A stretch of 64,000 bases of DNA, taken from positions 1,742,015-1,806,014 of the forward strand of contig NC_066855.1 in NCBI RefSeq assembly GCF_001640805.2, in the 5' to 3' direction. Of this stretch, positions 10,724 to 22,700 are shown piece after piece (the stretch's first letter is position 1; each line of letters begins with the position of its first letter). Under the pieces are notes generated by a model, which was not told the DNA's origin, ran no database searches, and was given only the letters and a program-made list of their open reading frames with translations. This stretch comes from Lates calcarifer. Taxonomy: Eukaryota > Chordata > Actinopteri > Centropomidae. Both the position numbers and the translations under genes were made by a program.

Positions 10724-13700
10724 GGCAATTGCACCGGGGCCAAAAATAGAGACAGAGGCTTTGAATGAGTGACACCCATGAACTTTCCTCCCCTCTGCCT
10801 CCGCTCGCTCCTGCCCACGCCTGCACGGACCTCCATTCAGAGCTGGCCCATTTGAATACTGGCGAGACAATCCTCCGCTTAGCATTATGAAACAGCCCTG
10901 AGAGTGTGTGTGCGCACTGTGTGTGTTAACTGTCTGCTTGAGTCTCATTCTCTCATTCTCTTCCTCCCTTCCTCCCCCTTTCCTACCTCTTAACTCTGTT
11001 TCCTTTTGTGTTTTGGGGGCTTACAGTACACACGGGTATCAGGCAGACACTATTTTCTCTGCAGCTTTGTGTCTGAGCTGGTTTTTGGAGTCTGGGTCAG
11101 GTTTCTCCATCTTATGCAAAAATTTTACATTGTGAGTGAACACAGATGTGTCACATCTTGTTTCTTTCAAAGCTCGGGAGAAATGAGAGGTCTGGATGTG
11201 AGGCAACCAGTGTTTTTATGGTACCAAAATATCCTCAGATACCAAACATTTCAGGGCAAAAGAGCTGATGTCAGCTGAGTTAGTAAGAACAGAGGTCAGT
11301 GATGACTTCATGAAAGAATGCAAAATACATACACCTGTATAAGAATAATCATAAGAAGAAACAGACCATAGGATTCAAGTTCAAGTGAAAAATCTGTGTT
11401 AAAAAATCCTTCAGGCTGTGATGTGTATATTTGTAAAATTGTTTTACATGTGTTCAAATTGCTTGGTGTTTGTGTGTGGATTGGAACATGCATTTGTGAT
11501 AATTTTGAGTCTAATTTCTGCTCTATAAAAGATCACCTTTTACAGCTACAGTCTCTTACCTTTACAGTCATCTCAGCCACGAAGATCGCCTGTGAAGATG
11601 TAGTTGGACAATGTGAGGAAGAGCCGCTCCTGCCGAACAAAAAGAGGAGAGAGACCTGGCTGAGATAATGCACATGCTAATGGTTCTAATGAGTTATAAG
11701 CATGTTTTTCTACTGTGTTTGTTCTTTGTATGCTTCTAAACTGATGTGGTGTACAGATGAATGATGTATGAGGGAGCTGTTTTTCCTCATACTGAAAACA
11801 TCTTTGAACAAACATCCCTCTTCCACTCACTAATGATGGCTGGCAGGCAATCATAAAGTTTACACCACAGATTTAAACAAAGCATATGATTTTATTTATT
11901 TATTTTTTTTGGTGCTGCAGATGCACTGCACTGGGAGTAAGTGATGTATTATCACCTGTGGGACACAAGAATTTAAGGCTGAAATTGACATTTTCTCCAA
12001 TGAAGCGAGCATGTCCATTATTTTTTCATCAGAGATAAACTGCAACTGCACAACAACACAAACATCATCAGGAACGAGCTATTCGACACATTCGCATCAC
12101 TGTACATCAATGCTTCGCTGTTGCCTGAGGCAGCATGGCTCAGTGGTGTGTGTCCTCGCAGGAGAGGATGGGAGCCTATTTACTGAGCTAAACAAGGGCT
12201 GAGGAGAGAAAACAAGCAGGCTAGCAAGAATAAGATCCCCTTCAGCGACTGCTTATTTACCCTACTTCCCCTCTGCCTGAGGAGACACGACCCTGTCCTG
12301 CCACTGATTTTCTATGTAATGTATGTGTGTGAGTGTGTGCGTGTGTGTGCGTCTGTGAGTGGGTGTAGGTGGCTGCCTTTCCCACGGCCTCCGACTACCA
12401 TCACACATGCTCCGAGGAACACAAAAACACACACACACACACACATAAACACAGAGATGGCAGTCCTGCAGCGATTTTTGTGAAGTCTCTGGGAATGTCA
12501 GGCATGACATCACTGGGAATGCTGCTGTTGAGAGGGTTTATAAATTCCAGGCTTGACAGCAGCCATTCCTGGCCTCTGTGAACGGCTCTTCATGCTTTCA
12601 TTCATTATAAACTAACAGGCATGTGGTAGGGAATGAAAGAGGAGAGGATGTAGATGCTGCCACTGAAAATTTACAGTGAAGGCCTACGCCTGAAGGAGAC
12701 ATAAACTCACTAGTTTCCTATAATATGCTGTTGAGTTTAGTGTAAACAATAACATTAGCAGCTGTAGCCTATAACTTAGCTCTGGCATGCTAAGAAAAAT
12801 GACTTGCTAACTGAAATACTGTATGCAAACAGCTGTAGACATTTTGGCTGCTGTGAACGACCTATGGGAACATTTTTTTGTCTTAACTTAAACTCTTCTA
12901 GGCTGAGATATTATAAATAGCTGTTCACATTTTAGCTTGCTAGCCAACAGAATTCTCTCTTTGTGTGCAGTGGGTGCTTCCTTTACAGCTCGTGTGTATT
13001 TTTAGCGCAAGTTTGAAAGAAACAGATTTTAACAGACAGTCAGTGAAATCCAGAGCTCCCTCAGCAGGAGGACAAAACCTCCCTCTCGCCTCTCATTCCT
13101 CATCAGTAATGGCGGTGGTATTATTCCCGGTTCAGCGCCTGGCATCCAGTTTGTCTGACCACAGCTCAGAGAAGCCACCACCCTGAAGAGCTTATTCCAG
13201 CTCTGCCTCTTTTGAAGTAATGCTGAGCGCGATGGCAGAGGCCAGCTATGACTTAAACTGAGAGGCACTTTGCTTAGCTACGCGCCAGTGAAAACAATAC
13301 CAAATACCAGGCACTTCCAGTAGGAATCTTGAGTGGCAAAAGCACCATTAGGCATTGTACACTGGAAGCCCCACATACCTGAAAGGGTCAGTGTCTGTCT
13401 TGAGTTTTAAGAAACTACAATCCTACAATTGTATAATGATTGCATCTTCCATTTCTGCAATTACAGTCCCTTACTGTATTCCTGCACTGACAGAAAACAA
13501 GAGTCAACCCACACCTTGTGGAGTGCTTCCATCACTGTCCAGTCTGTAGCGCCATCTCTCTATCTTAATGTTGTCTGGAGCAGATGACGTGGCTGCTGAA
13601 AACTTAGATTAATGGTATTTTATACTGTTGATGTCGATATAATTTAATTTAGAACTCTAGACAGTGATGTATTGTCCTTTAGCTCAATTAGAAATAATAA

Positions 13701-16700
13701 ATCATAATAGGCGGTATAATCATCCCCAATCATTTCCACTGAGCTACAGGAAGACAGTATCCAGGCAACCTACAGCACCAAACCAAAACAGCCATGGACT
13801 GTGAGCCAAATTCAAAGTGTGTGACATAACTTCCAGGACAATAAACTAATTATTCAGGCTGCATTCCACACTAAAATGTTGTGACTAAAACATTTTATCT
13901 CTGTAACAATGACTACATTTCTATTTAAGGAATATAACATGTGTCTCCTGTCAGGCTGGCACCACGGGGTGATGTAAAGCAGGTACTTCAAACGAGTAGC
14001 AGCGCAGTGATAAATTATACATGTCCGGTTGTTATACACAGACCAAAACAGAATCAGCGAGTGGAAATCGATTCACAATCGGCTTCATTAATTCAAGACA
14101 ACCCACACGGACAAACAAATAGCATCATGCGATGACCACCCGGGCAAATGAGATCTGGAGCAGTGACAGTCACAGCTCCAAACTGCTCATTCGCTTGTTT
14201 GGGGCTGCTTACTGCGTCACACATTTCCATCTCATTTCAGTAATGGCCTCAGGGTGCAGACTGGACAAGGCGGCCATGGCAGGAAGATGACACAATATAT
14301 GTGCATCTGTAAACACTGTTCTCTGATCTGAAAGTTACTGCGGCTGCTGTCGTGGATTTTGTACTTTTGCTTGCGATTGTATGGTTGTGTGTGTGTGTGT
14401 GTGTGTGTGTGTGATCACTCTGCCCTGATGAGACAGGGTGGCCTGTGGGGTGGCCTCCATTTGTTAAACATCTCCTTTCCTGGACATTAGCCACGTACGC
14501 CAGCCCACAGATAATTGAATCAATTACAACAGCACTGTCTCCTCCGTGTTTCAGTCGCAAAACAAGCAGAACGGAGCGTTCCAGTGAGACCGAACCGCAA
14601 TTAGGCCCAACCACGGAGCACCTCGCTCAGTGAGAAAAAAAATCAAACAGTGATAATTATTGTATTTATGCGTGGAGCTGCTGGGCTGTGTTCTGCTGCT
14701 ATTGCTAGAAGCAGGGTGTGTTGCTGTAAGGCACCAAGCCAGTGCTCCTTCTATCTGACAGGATGGTGCATCAGCTTTGTAGGTGATGGTGTGGATGATG
14801 CAGTGCAGTAGATACTGAGGTATAGCACACATTAGCCAAAGCTACCGGCTCAGGAGTGGTTCCCTTCTTACACAGTGTTCCACTCCATTTCTCTGTGGAG
14901 AACAAACTACTGTAGTAATTCTGTTTTTGTGCAAGTGTGTGTTTGAAGAGCCATCAAGGTTGGATTTGCTGACAGGTACTTTCTCCCTTTTTTCTCTATT
15001 TCCGTTTGAACTTTTTTGAGCCGGCAGCGAGTTTCTTTATTCTACACACACACATCTCAGGAAGTTCTGTTTCTATATCTTTGTCTATATGGGTGTGTGT
15101 CTCCCTGCCTGTCTTTCCTTTTTCCCAGTTTCTATTTGTGTTTGTCATTAAAGACTGTGAAGGCATCACGCTGAAGTGCATTTTTACAGACTTTACAGAG
15201 GGAAGAGTCAGTGATTGTATTTGAGACTCACAGCGCTGGTGGGGTCGATGCGAGGCCTCTCCATGGCGATAGTGATGCAGTTGAGGAAGATGATGACCAG
15301 CACAATGTGGTCAAACATCTTGTGGGTGATGATCTTATTACACAGGATCCGAAACCTGAGAGAGAAAAAGTGACACTGGAAATGGGACTTCACATATGGT
15401 ATGCAGCTGAAACAAGCAAGTGTTGCAACAAGTGTGTGTTTTGGTATGACGACTTTAGCCTTTGAAGCAAAGCCTCCTCCCAGAAAACATAAGTACCCCT
15501 GTGAAATGGCACAGAGCCGGGGCAGAGGAGCTGTCTAGAAGACAAACTGAACAACCCTCCCTGCCCCTGCTGTCAGTCTATAACCCACATGCCTAATGAG
15601 TGGGTGGGGGGTGGGTCACAGTGAGTGAGCTATGGTTAAAACACTTGTAGCTAACTAACAGGAAACACACAACTGGGATACATTATTAAACAGGAGCAGT
15701 CTGGCAACGGTGACAGTGATGAGCCAGAGAAAAGGACACAAACAAAATCTAAATACCTCGTGTGGATATTGATTATTAGTGGTGGAAGTATTCAGATCCT
15801 TTACTTAAAGTCCCCTCCAGTCAGACTGTGTTTCCCCTATTGTTAATTCTTGATGTTAGCTTCACCGTGCAGAGTGAAGTATGAGCACAGTTTGACACCA
15901 GAAGACTGTTTCCACATTCATCTGCTGAGAGGGAAAGTTTCTCAGTGCTCACTGTAAATCTCAGTTTAAGGTGCGTACGTATGTGCATGATTCTGTCACA
16001 GCTACTTCAGAGGACAAACTACGGTCCAACACTGGAAACTTTAACGTGCACACACACTGAGAATGGAGCAGGAGACATCTTGTGTTGTGTACACAGATGT
16101 CTTTGATATAACGTCAGACCTGTTGGTTCAAGTACAAGTCAAAGTCCTGGACTGAAAACGTCACCTAAATAAAAGTATTCAAGTACTATTAACAACACGT
16201 ACCTAAAGTAAAATAAAAGTAGTCATAATATGGAAAAATGTAACCTATATACCATGATATATCATATTGTTGTACTAATGTGTTCAAATGATAAAGCTTC
16301 TACTGTTGCTGCTGGTTGAGATGGAGCCAGTTATACCTATTTAATATACTGTGCAGCAGCTTAATCTACAACAGTGAACGATATTTATAAACTCATCATA
16401 TGTTCTGTATGTAAAATCTTAATCTGTAAAGTCGTCTTAAAAGCTTTTACTCCCACTCACTTGAAGTGGAGTATAAGAAGCATGTAATGGAAATACTCAG
16501 TAGGGTCAGTCCAGGCATGTCGTATAAAACCTAAAGCAATATCACATACTGTACGGGAACATTTACTGACACACACTCTTTACAAGTAATGAAAGATCTC
16601 ATTCAATTTAAGAGAGCTTGTCTCACATACTGTAACTCTGTAATGAACCACTGTAGAATTAGAAGTCATTAATTATGCCTGACTTTCATTACCCTACATG

Positions 16701-19700
16701 AAAAGGTTCTCAGGCTTTTAGCTCGCAACAACAGAGAGAAAGAAAGAGGGAACGCTTGTTACATACGGCAGAAGAAGGGATTAAACTGTGCATCAAATCT
16801 GCTTTGATGGCTCATATCAGTCTAAGTATACAGTGGGGGGTCAATATTGTGCGGCTTAGATCTGGATTTTTGGCTTTATTTGGCAATGCAGACACCACTG
16901 TGTCAACACTTGCTGAGTCTCTGTGCATGTGTGTGTGTGTGTGTGTGTGTCATCTGACTGTGGTGATTGTTATTCCTACAGTACACAGAGCGTATGAGCT
17001 AATTCCTCTTTGATATCTGCACGCCAGAGCTGCGATGCTCAAGAATTCATGTGTTTTCCTCAAGCCGGCGGGGGAGGGAGGGAGGGAGGGAGGACACATG
17101 GCAAACACACACCTCCAGTGACAGCTCCTCCTCCGAGGTTTGAAGGGCCAATGTCTGGCTGGGAACTTTTAATGTCAAGTTCAAATGGCCCCCGAGAATC
17201 ACAAACACTTCCTGCACTAAAACCTCAGGAAAAATCTGTCACCGCACAAGCTCAAGCAAAAAGCAAAAACACCCGCTGTCAGACCTGGGATTTAAAAAAA
17301 TCACTGACATCTTGATGCACAGATGTTTATAGAAAAAGATTTTGACAAGTGTTTGAAGTTTTCCCCTCTGATGATATTTACTGACCTTTTGAGTTTTCGG
17401 GCATCAGTGCTTAAAATGCTGCTGAATGACAGCTGACATAACTGACTTAAATATTGATTACTCTTAGTTTTATACTTTTCTATGTCACAAACTGTGTCTA
17501 AACACAATTAACCTACAGATTCCCTCATTTAAAGTTGTAAATCTATACATTTTGACAATTTTTCCTCAGTATGTTCCATCCATCTCATCTCATTCTGAAT
17601 TTGAATCTTGAAATCACTCCACAAAAAATACATCAGCTGTCACTTCAGCAGTGCAGGCAGTAGGGCGACATGTTTGCTTGGATCCTCTGCTGAAGTGTTT
17701 CTGTTGGTGGTGCAGCTCAGGCACGACCTCTTTGAGCAGAGTGAAAAGAAAAGATGAGAGCTGCTCACGCTAATTACCCAGTTCTCCTCCCGTACATGCA
17801 AACCAACCAGAGACACAAACAGCATCACTTCCTGTGTGATGGGTGACTGGACCCAGGGAAGAGCCGACAGATGCATAGTACAGTTGATGTTTTCTTCAAA
17901 TATAGGCTATGTGCTTAAAGAGTAGCAACACACACTTAGACATAAAGATGTCACAGATCATTACGTTCACTATTTACTGTAATTCTGAAACATTCTCCCT
18001 GCTGTCTATTTGTTCTATTCTTATCTCCATCTTATTATTTGCTGCTCAAACTTGACTCCAGTTCCACATAATCTACTCATGTACTGTACAGGGGAGCACA
18101 TGCACAACCCCCAGCGAGCCCTGTACAGCCCTGGTCCCCATGTTGAGACCACTGTTGTTACACAGCCCATTCTCGTGGCGAATGTATCTAATCGCAGTGA
18201 CTGGATCACAGTATGCCTACAAAGCCGGCCCACTCTGCCGCTCATTAAAAACTTCCCCTGCAGTAATCAGCAGTAGCAGCGGTAACAACAGTGAGCACAA
18301 AGGCAGGTTGAGGTGAACTCAGGTTCGTGTGAATGCCGCTGGACTCCGGCCTCCCACTACGCTGCTGTCTCTTGATGTGATTGTGAGCACAGGCGGGTGC
18401 CTGTCGTGGTTCAAGGCCAGAACGGGCAGCCACGCAGAGCCTGTGTCCTCGGTGTCACTCTCAGCGACGGCCAAACCTCGTAGCCTGCTGTGATTGAAAG
18501 CCAGCTAGAAGCCCGGTTTGAGCCAAGCGCCTTCAGTTTTCTTAATACTCTGACAATAACAGACTACAGGGAGCTTTCCTATTAACCTTTTCCAAATTAT
18601 GTAATAAGGCCAGCAGAACGGAGAATCATCAGCAACTTTTGAAAGGGCTCAAATTCATTTAGCAATGGCTAACAACATCGGCCACCAGCTGGTTACCTGC
18701 CTGCCTGTGCCCACCCACACAGATACTGCACCAATCAAATTATCAGCATCACCATCATTATGCCAATTAAAAAACTGATGAGTCAAAACACATCCTAGAG
18801 GTATATACACACAGACAACAATGATTTTCAGTTTCACTCAGTCTGAGCTCTACAGTGGTTAGAGACTGGTGGACCGGGCCAGGCTAGCTGGTGATAGCAC
18901 TAGAGGCAAAGCATTGCTTCCCACTGATGGAGACAGGAATGAAGTTTGATGCTGAACTCACAACCATCCCTCTAGACTGGTAAGTAAACAGCTGTTAATG
19001 CTAATGTTGGCTATGTAGCAATAGCAAAATAGCTCCTTAAGTTCCCATTGGGTGGGTGGGGGGCTAGCTGTTTGATGTTTAATTAGCATGTTGTGGTGCT
19101 GTGGCGGCAGGCTGGGGGCCAGCATTTTGCTCGGTGTTGCCTTCACAGCCACATCCTCCAAACAGACAGCAGGGATCAAAGCCCCAGAAGCGGAGGAGGA
19201 GTGAAGGAGGAGGGGGCGAGGGAGGGTGGGAAGCGATGGATTCGGCACGTGGCTGAGATAACGCGCAGCACTCAGTAGGAGAAACTCCCTTCCTCCCTCT
19301 GCTCCCGCTTACTCACCCCTGACATGGCAGAAATGTGCAGATAAAAGAGACATCTGAAGTGAGAATGTGGGAGGGAATAGCTGATATAGAAAGGGAGGGG
19401 GAAAAAATGCTGCATTCACATTGCGGTGAAAAACACTTTGCCATTACAGTCAGCATTACAGGATGTCAGTCAAAGGCAAAGTTAAGAATCCTTTTCTTGT
19501 AAAGAAGATGGCTCAGTCTTTTCCTGTACACTTAAAACAAAAACCATCATTTAAAAAGTGTTGTGTAGCTGCTTAGACTGAATATTTTATTTCATTTTAA
19601 AACACACAGCTTAATTTAACAGCCACAGGAGGAAGAAACAACAAACTCTCTGGGTGCTGTGTAACAAGAACTTTCATGAATATGTAAAAATGCCCATTTT

Positions 19701-22700
19701 GTAAAAAGAGGAACTGCAAAACTGAGCACAAGGAGAAGATGTTGTGTTATAGAGATGGGTGGAGGTGTGAATACTACCTGGAGTCTGGAGGGAAGAGGTA
19801 GAGTGACCAGGTGTCTCTCTGTCGACACCACTCTGGCTGCTTCTTCTCCAGCCAGCGGAACAATCTTGCAAAACGACCCTGCAGGGAGAAAGAGGTGGAT
19901 AGTACATTCATTATTCATAAGTGCACAATTTCCTGTTTCATATTGTGATACACAATCATTCTCCACAGATAGAAGACACTGTTTTATTGATACATACTCA
20001 GTTCATGCACATTAACTGGTTAATTAACTTAGTCATCCTCAGGCGTTTTAGGAATTGGCAGGAAATGTTCATTCAAAAAGACAGATATAAAACAACAAGC
20101 AAGCACTCCAGACTGACCAGGCTGGGCTCCTCCTCTGCATTTTCATCTTCGGTGTTGTCTTCTAATGAGACGTGTGTTGGCCCCAAAACTGATAGAGAGC
20201 CTTTTCCATTGCAGTCGCTGTGCTCTGTGGGCCGCAAGTGGCCCAGAGAGGGGGGTCTGGAGCTGTGCATACTGGCTGAGCGGTACAGGTAGGGTACCTA
20301 CACAGGTGAAAAGGAAGCTATAGCGTCATTATTTCTCTTAACTGATGTTAAGTATAAAATCAATAAATCTGCCTCCCAGATAGCCTTTCTTAGATCATGA
20401 TCAGTGCTAGTATACCACTTTTCTGAGGACTGAGTCTGGGTATAAATATGTATGAATGAAAGTTCTACAGTTGTATTTGGCAGTGTTGTGTTTTTTCCCA
20501 CACTTTCATGAGTAGCAAGCTGAGTTCACTGTTGCATTTTCTGATAGCTTAGAGCTGTGAATAGGAATAACACTCCAGTCAAGGCAACAAAGAAGAATGC
20601 CATAAAAAACCGACAATATAATTTTAAGATGCACTCTAAAAATTACAACTGTCAAGAGAGCAGGACCTGCAGTTTGAAGAGCTTTGGTGTTAATCCAGAC
20701 AATTTTGTTGCTGCTTCAAGTCAAGTGTCACACTTTTAACAATACTCTAGAGATCAGTCAGAGTTAGACACTGGTGGAGGGAGCAGGGGGTCTACCTGTA
20801 GCAGAGCATCAGGTGGCAAATCCATGGAGCTCCGAGTCTCCACTGACTCCATCCTCCGATGTCGGGGACCTCTCTGTGACTGCGACATGGAGTCCGTCCT
20901 GGCCAGAGAGGTGTCATCATCCTCCATCAACCCACCTCCTTCCCCTCCACCCTCCCCTTCTTCCGAGCTGGAGCCGCCCTCCCCAGAGAGGAGCGAGCGC
21001 CGCTCCCCGGACTGCCGCTTCTGGCGTTTGAGCGATGGGGCAGCGACCCTGGCTGTTGTAGCTGGATCGCCGGCTGGTCCAGCCGCTTCCAGAGCTCCAC
21101 GGGGCATAGGGAGAAGAGCTCCGGGCACTGGTCTGGAGCAGGAGGATGGCAAATGGAGGACAAAGTGATAAAGACCAGCAGAAAGAAAAAGAATTACAAC
21201 AGGGACTGTGTGTTAAAAGTGTTGATCTTGTGTCTAAGTACTCTGGTAATGTTGTTCTTTCATGCAAATAACCAAGCTGAATCGGTTTGACTTGGCTTGA
21301 CGTGAGCTGACTTGAAGTGAGGTTCTGGCTGACAGAGAGACAGGAGCAGATGCAGAGATGTGAGCTTATTTTCTCAGGTCTTTATCCCGATAATCAGTTT
21401 GTCAAATAAGGAGTGGCAGAGGCAGCAGTAAGGAGAGCGTTGGACCGGCACGCCACATTAATCATCATCAATCACAATGACCTGCACACATCAGCAGGAC
21501 ACATACGATGCACTCAGAGAGACACTCAGAGTGGAAAGCCAGGTGGCAGCACTTATCCCCTTACATGTGTATTAATGTTGGTTTTGTGACATCCTGGAAC
21601 AGGGGTATTACACTTAAGAACTGCCACATGCTTTTGGTATACGTGAGAAAACTAATAAATGCACTAACCGGTGATTTGTCATAGCAGGCTGGGTCTATGG
21701 AGACGTTGCTGCCTCGACGGGACTCATAGCCCAGGATGGGGTCACCTCCAACGGGCAGCTTGGGTACAGGCATGGGGGTGGCAGCCGTGTGGGTAATCAG
21801 AGGTGGAGTCAGGCTGGTCTTCAGGTCCACATGACCATTTACAGGAACTACTAGTAAAGGAAAGAGGGATGAAGGAAGCAAAATGTGGGTTAGGAGTGGG
21901 TAAGAGCAAAGGGGATGAGAGTTAGAGAAGATTAAAGATGACCGGGGTTTAATGTAAAGAACAGAGGAGAAAATAAATGAGACGAACGGATTAAAGAGGC
22001 CGGTGTTGAAAAGAAAACAACAGAGGTGAGAGATAAAACGGACAGAACAAAAAAAAGTTGATGAAAAAAGCATCACAGAGAAAAATGAAAGCAAAGAATT
22101 GAATAAAAACAGGAGGATGAGCAGGAAGAGGTGGCGCACAGGGAGGACTGCCACGCGGGTACAACCTCAGTAACGCAGCACAGCATACTTAAAAATGGAT
22201 GCCTCGCACTGTTATTGAGCAACATGAATATTTCAGCAAGACATTAATCTTATGGGATGCGTGGGAGAGAATATTATGTTTGGCAGCAGGACAAATAAAT
22301 GACACGCGGAGGGGAATGCAACTTTAATAACGCTAATTCTGCCGTCTTCAAACCTTTATCCACGGCCTGGAAGATGTATATTAGGCTCTTCCAGCTATGT
22401 AAGCAGTTTTATACAGAACATCTGAAGGGGCTGAGATGATACCATACGTCTGGGAGCTGTACGCCATACAGTAGCGTTTCCACTGGGCTTTTCAGTCTGC
22501 GCGAACAGTAATTAGAGGGGATGGGAACTGGTGTATGAGGAATTATGGATGAGGCTGCTGTATTGGTTTGATGCTGTGCAGGGAGACAGACAGACACGTG
22601 CCCGCTGAGTGTGGTCGAGACTCAGGAGACTGAAGACACAGAACAGGTGGGGGGGATGTTTGCACAGGATTTACTTTAAAAGCCTGAGGCCTAACTTGCT

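Larger units (their letters stand above)
9273..11559. other. Intron w17-w18 (2.3 kb)
   Basis: It holds a degraded LINE-like 3' end (about 10010-10385), a GATA microsatellite remnant near 9781-9796 and the (TG)n array at 10681-10722. No other gene is seen. Confidence 0.6.
15356..19777. other. Intron w15-w16 (4.4 kb)
   Basis: It contains a composite repeat (15778-16502), a GT array (16927-16950), a GGGA tetranucleotide run near 17070-17092, repeat copy 2 (18905-19033) and an unassigned moderately GC-rich stretch at 18280-18780. No open frame looks real. Confidence 0.6.

Noticed and set aside
21851..22154. Upstream extension of the w12 frame with hydrophobic residues
   Set aside because: It is the pyrimidine-rich intron before the TAGTAG acceptor; the w11 donor and phase show splicing at 21850.
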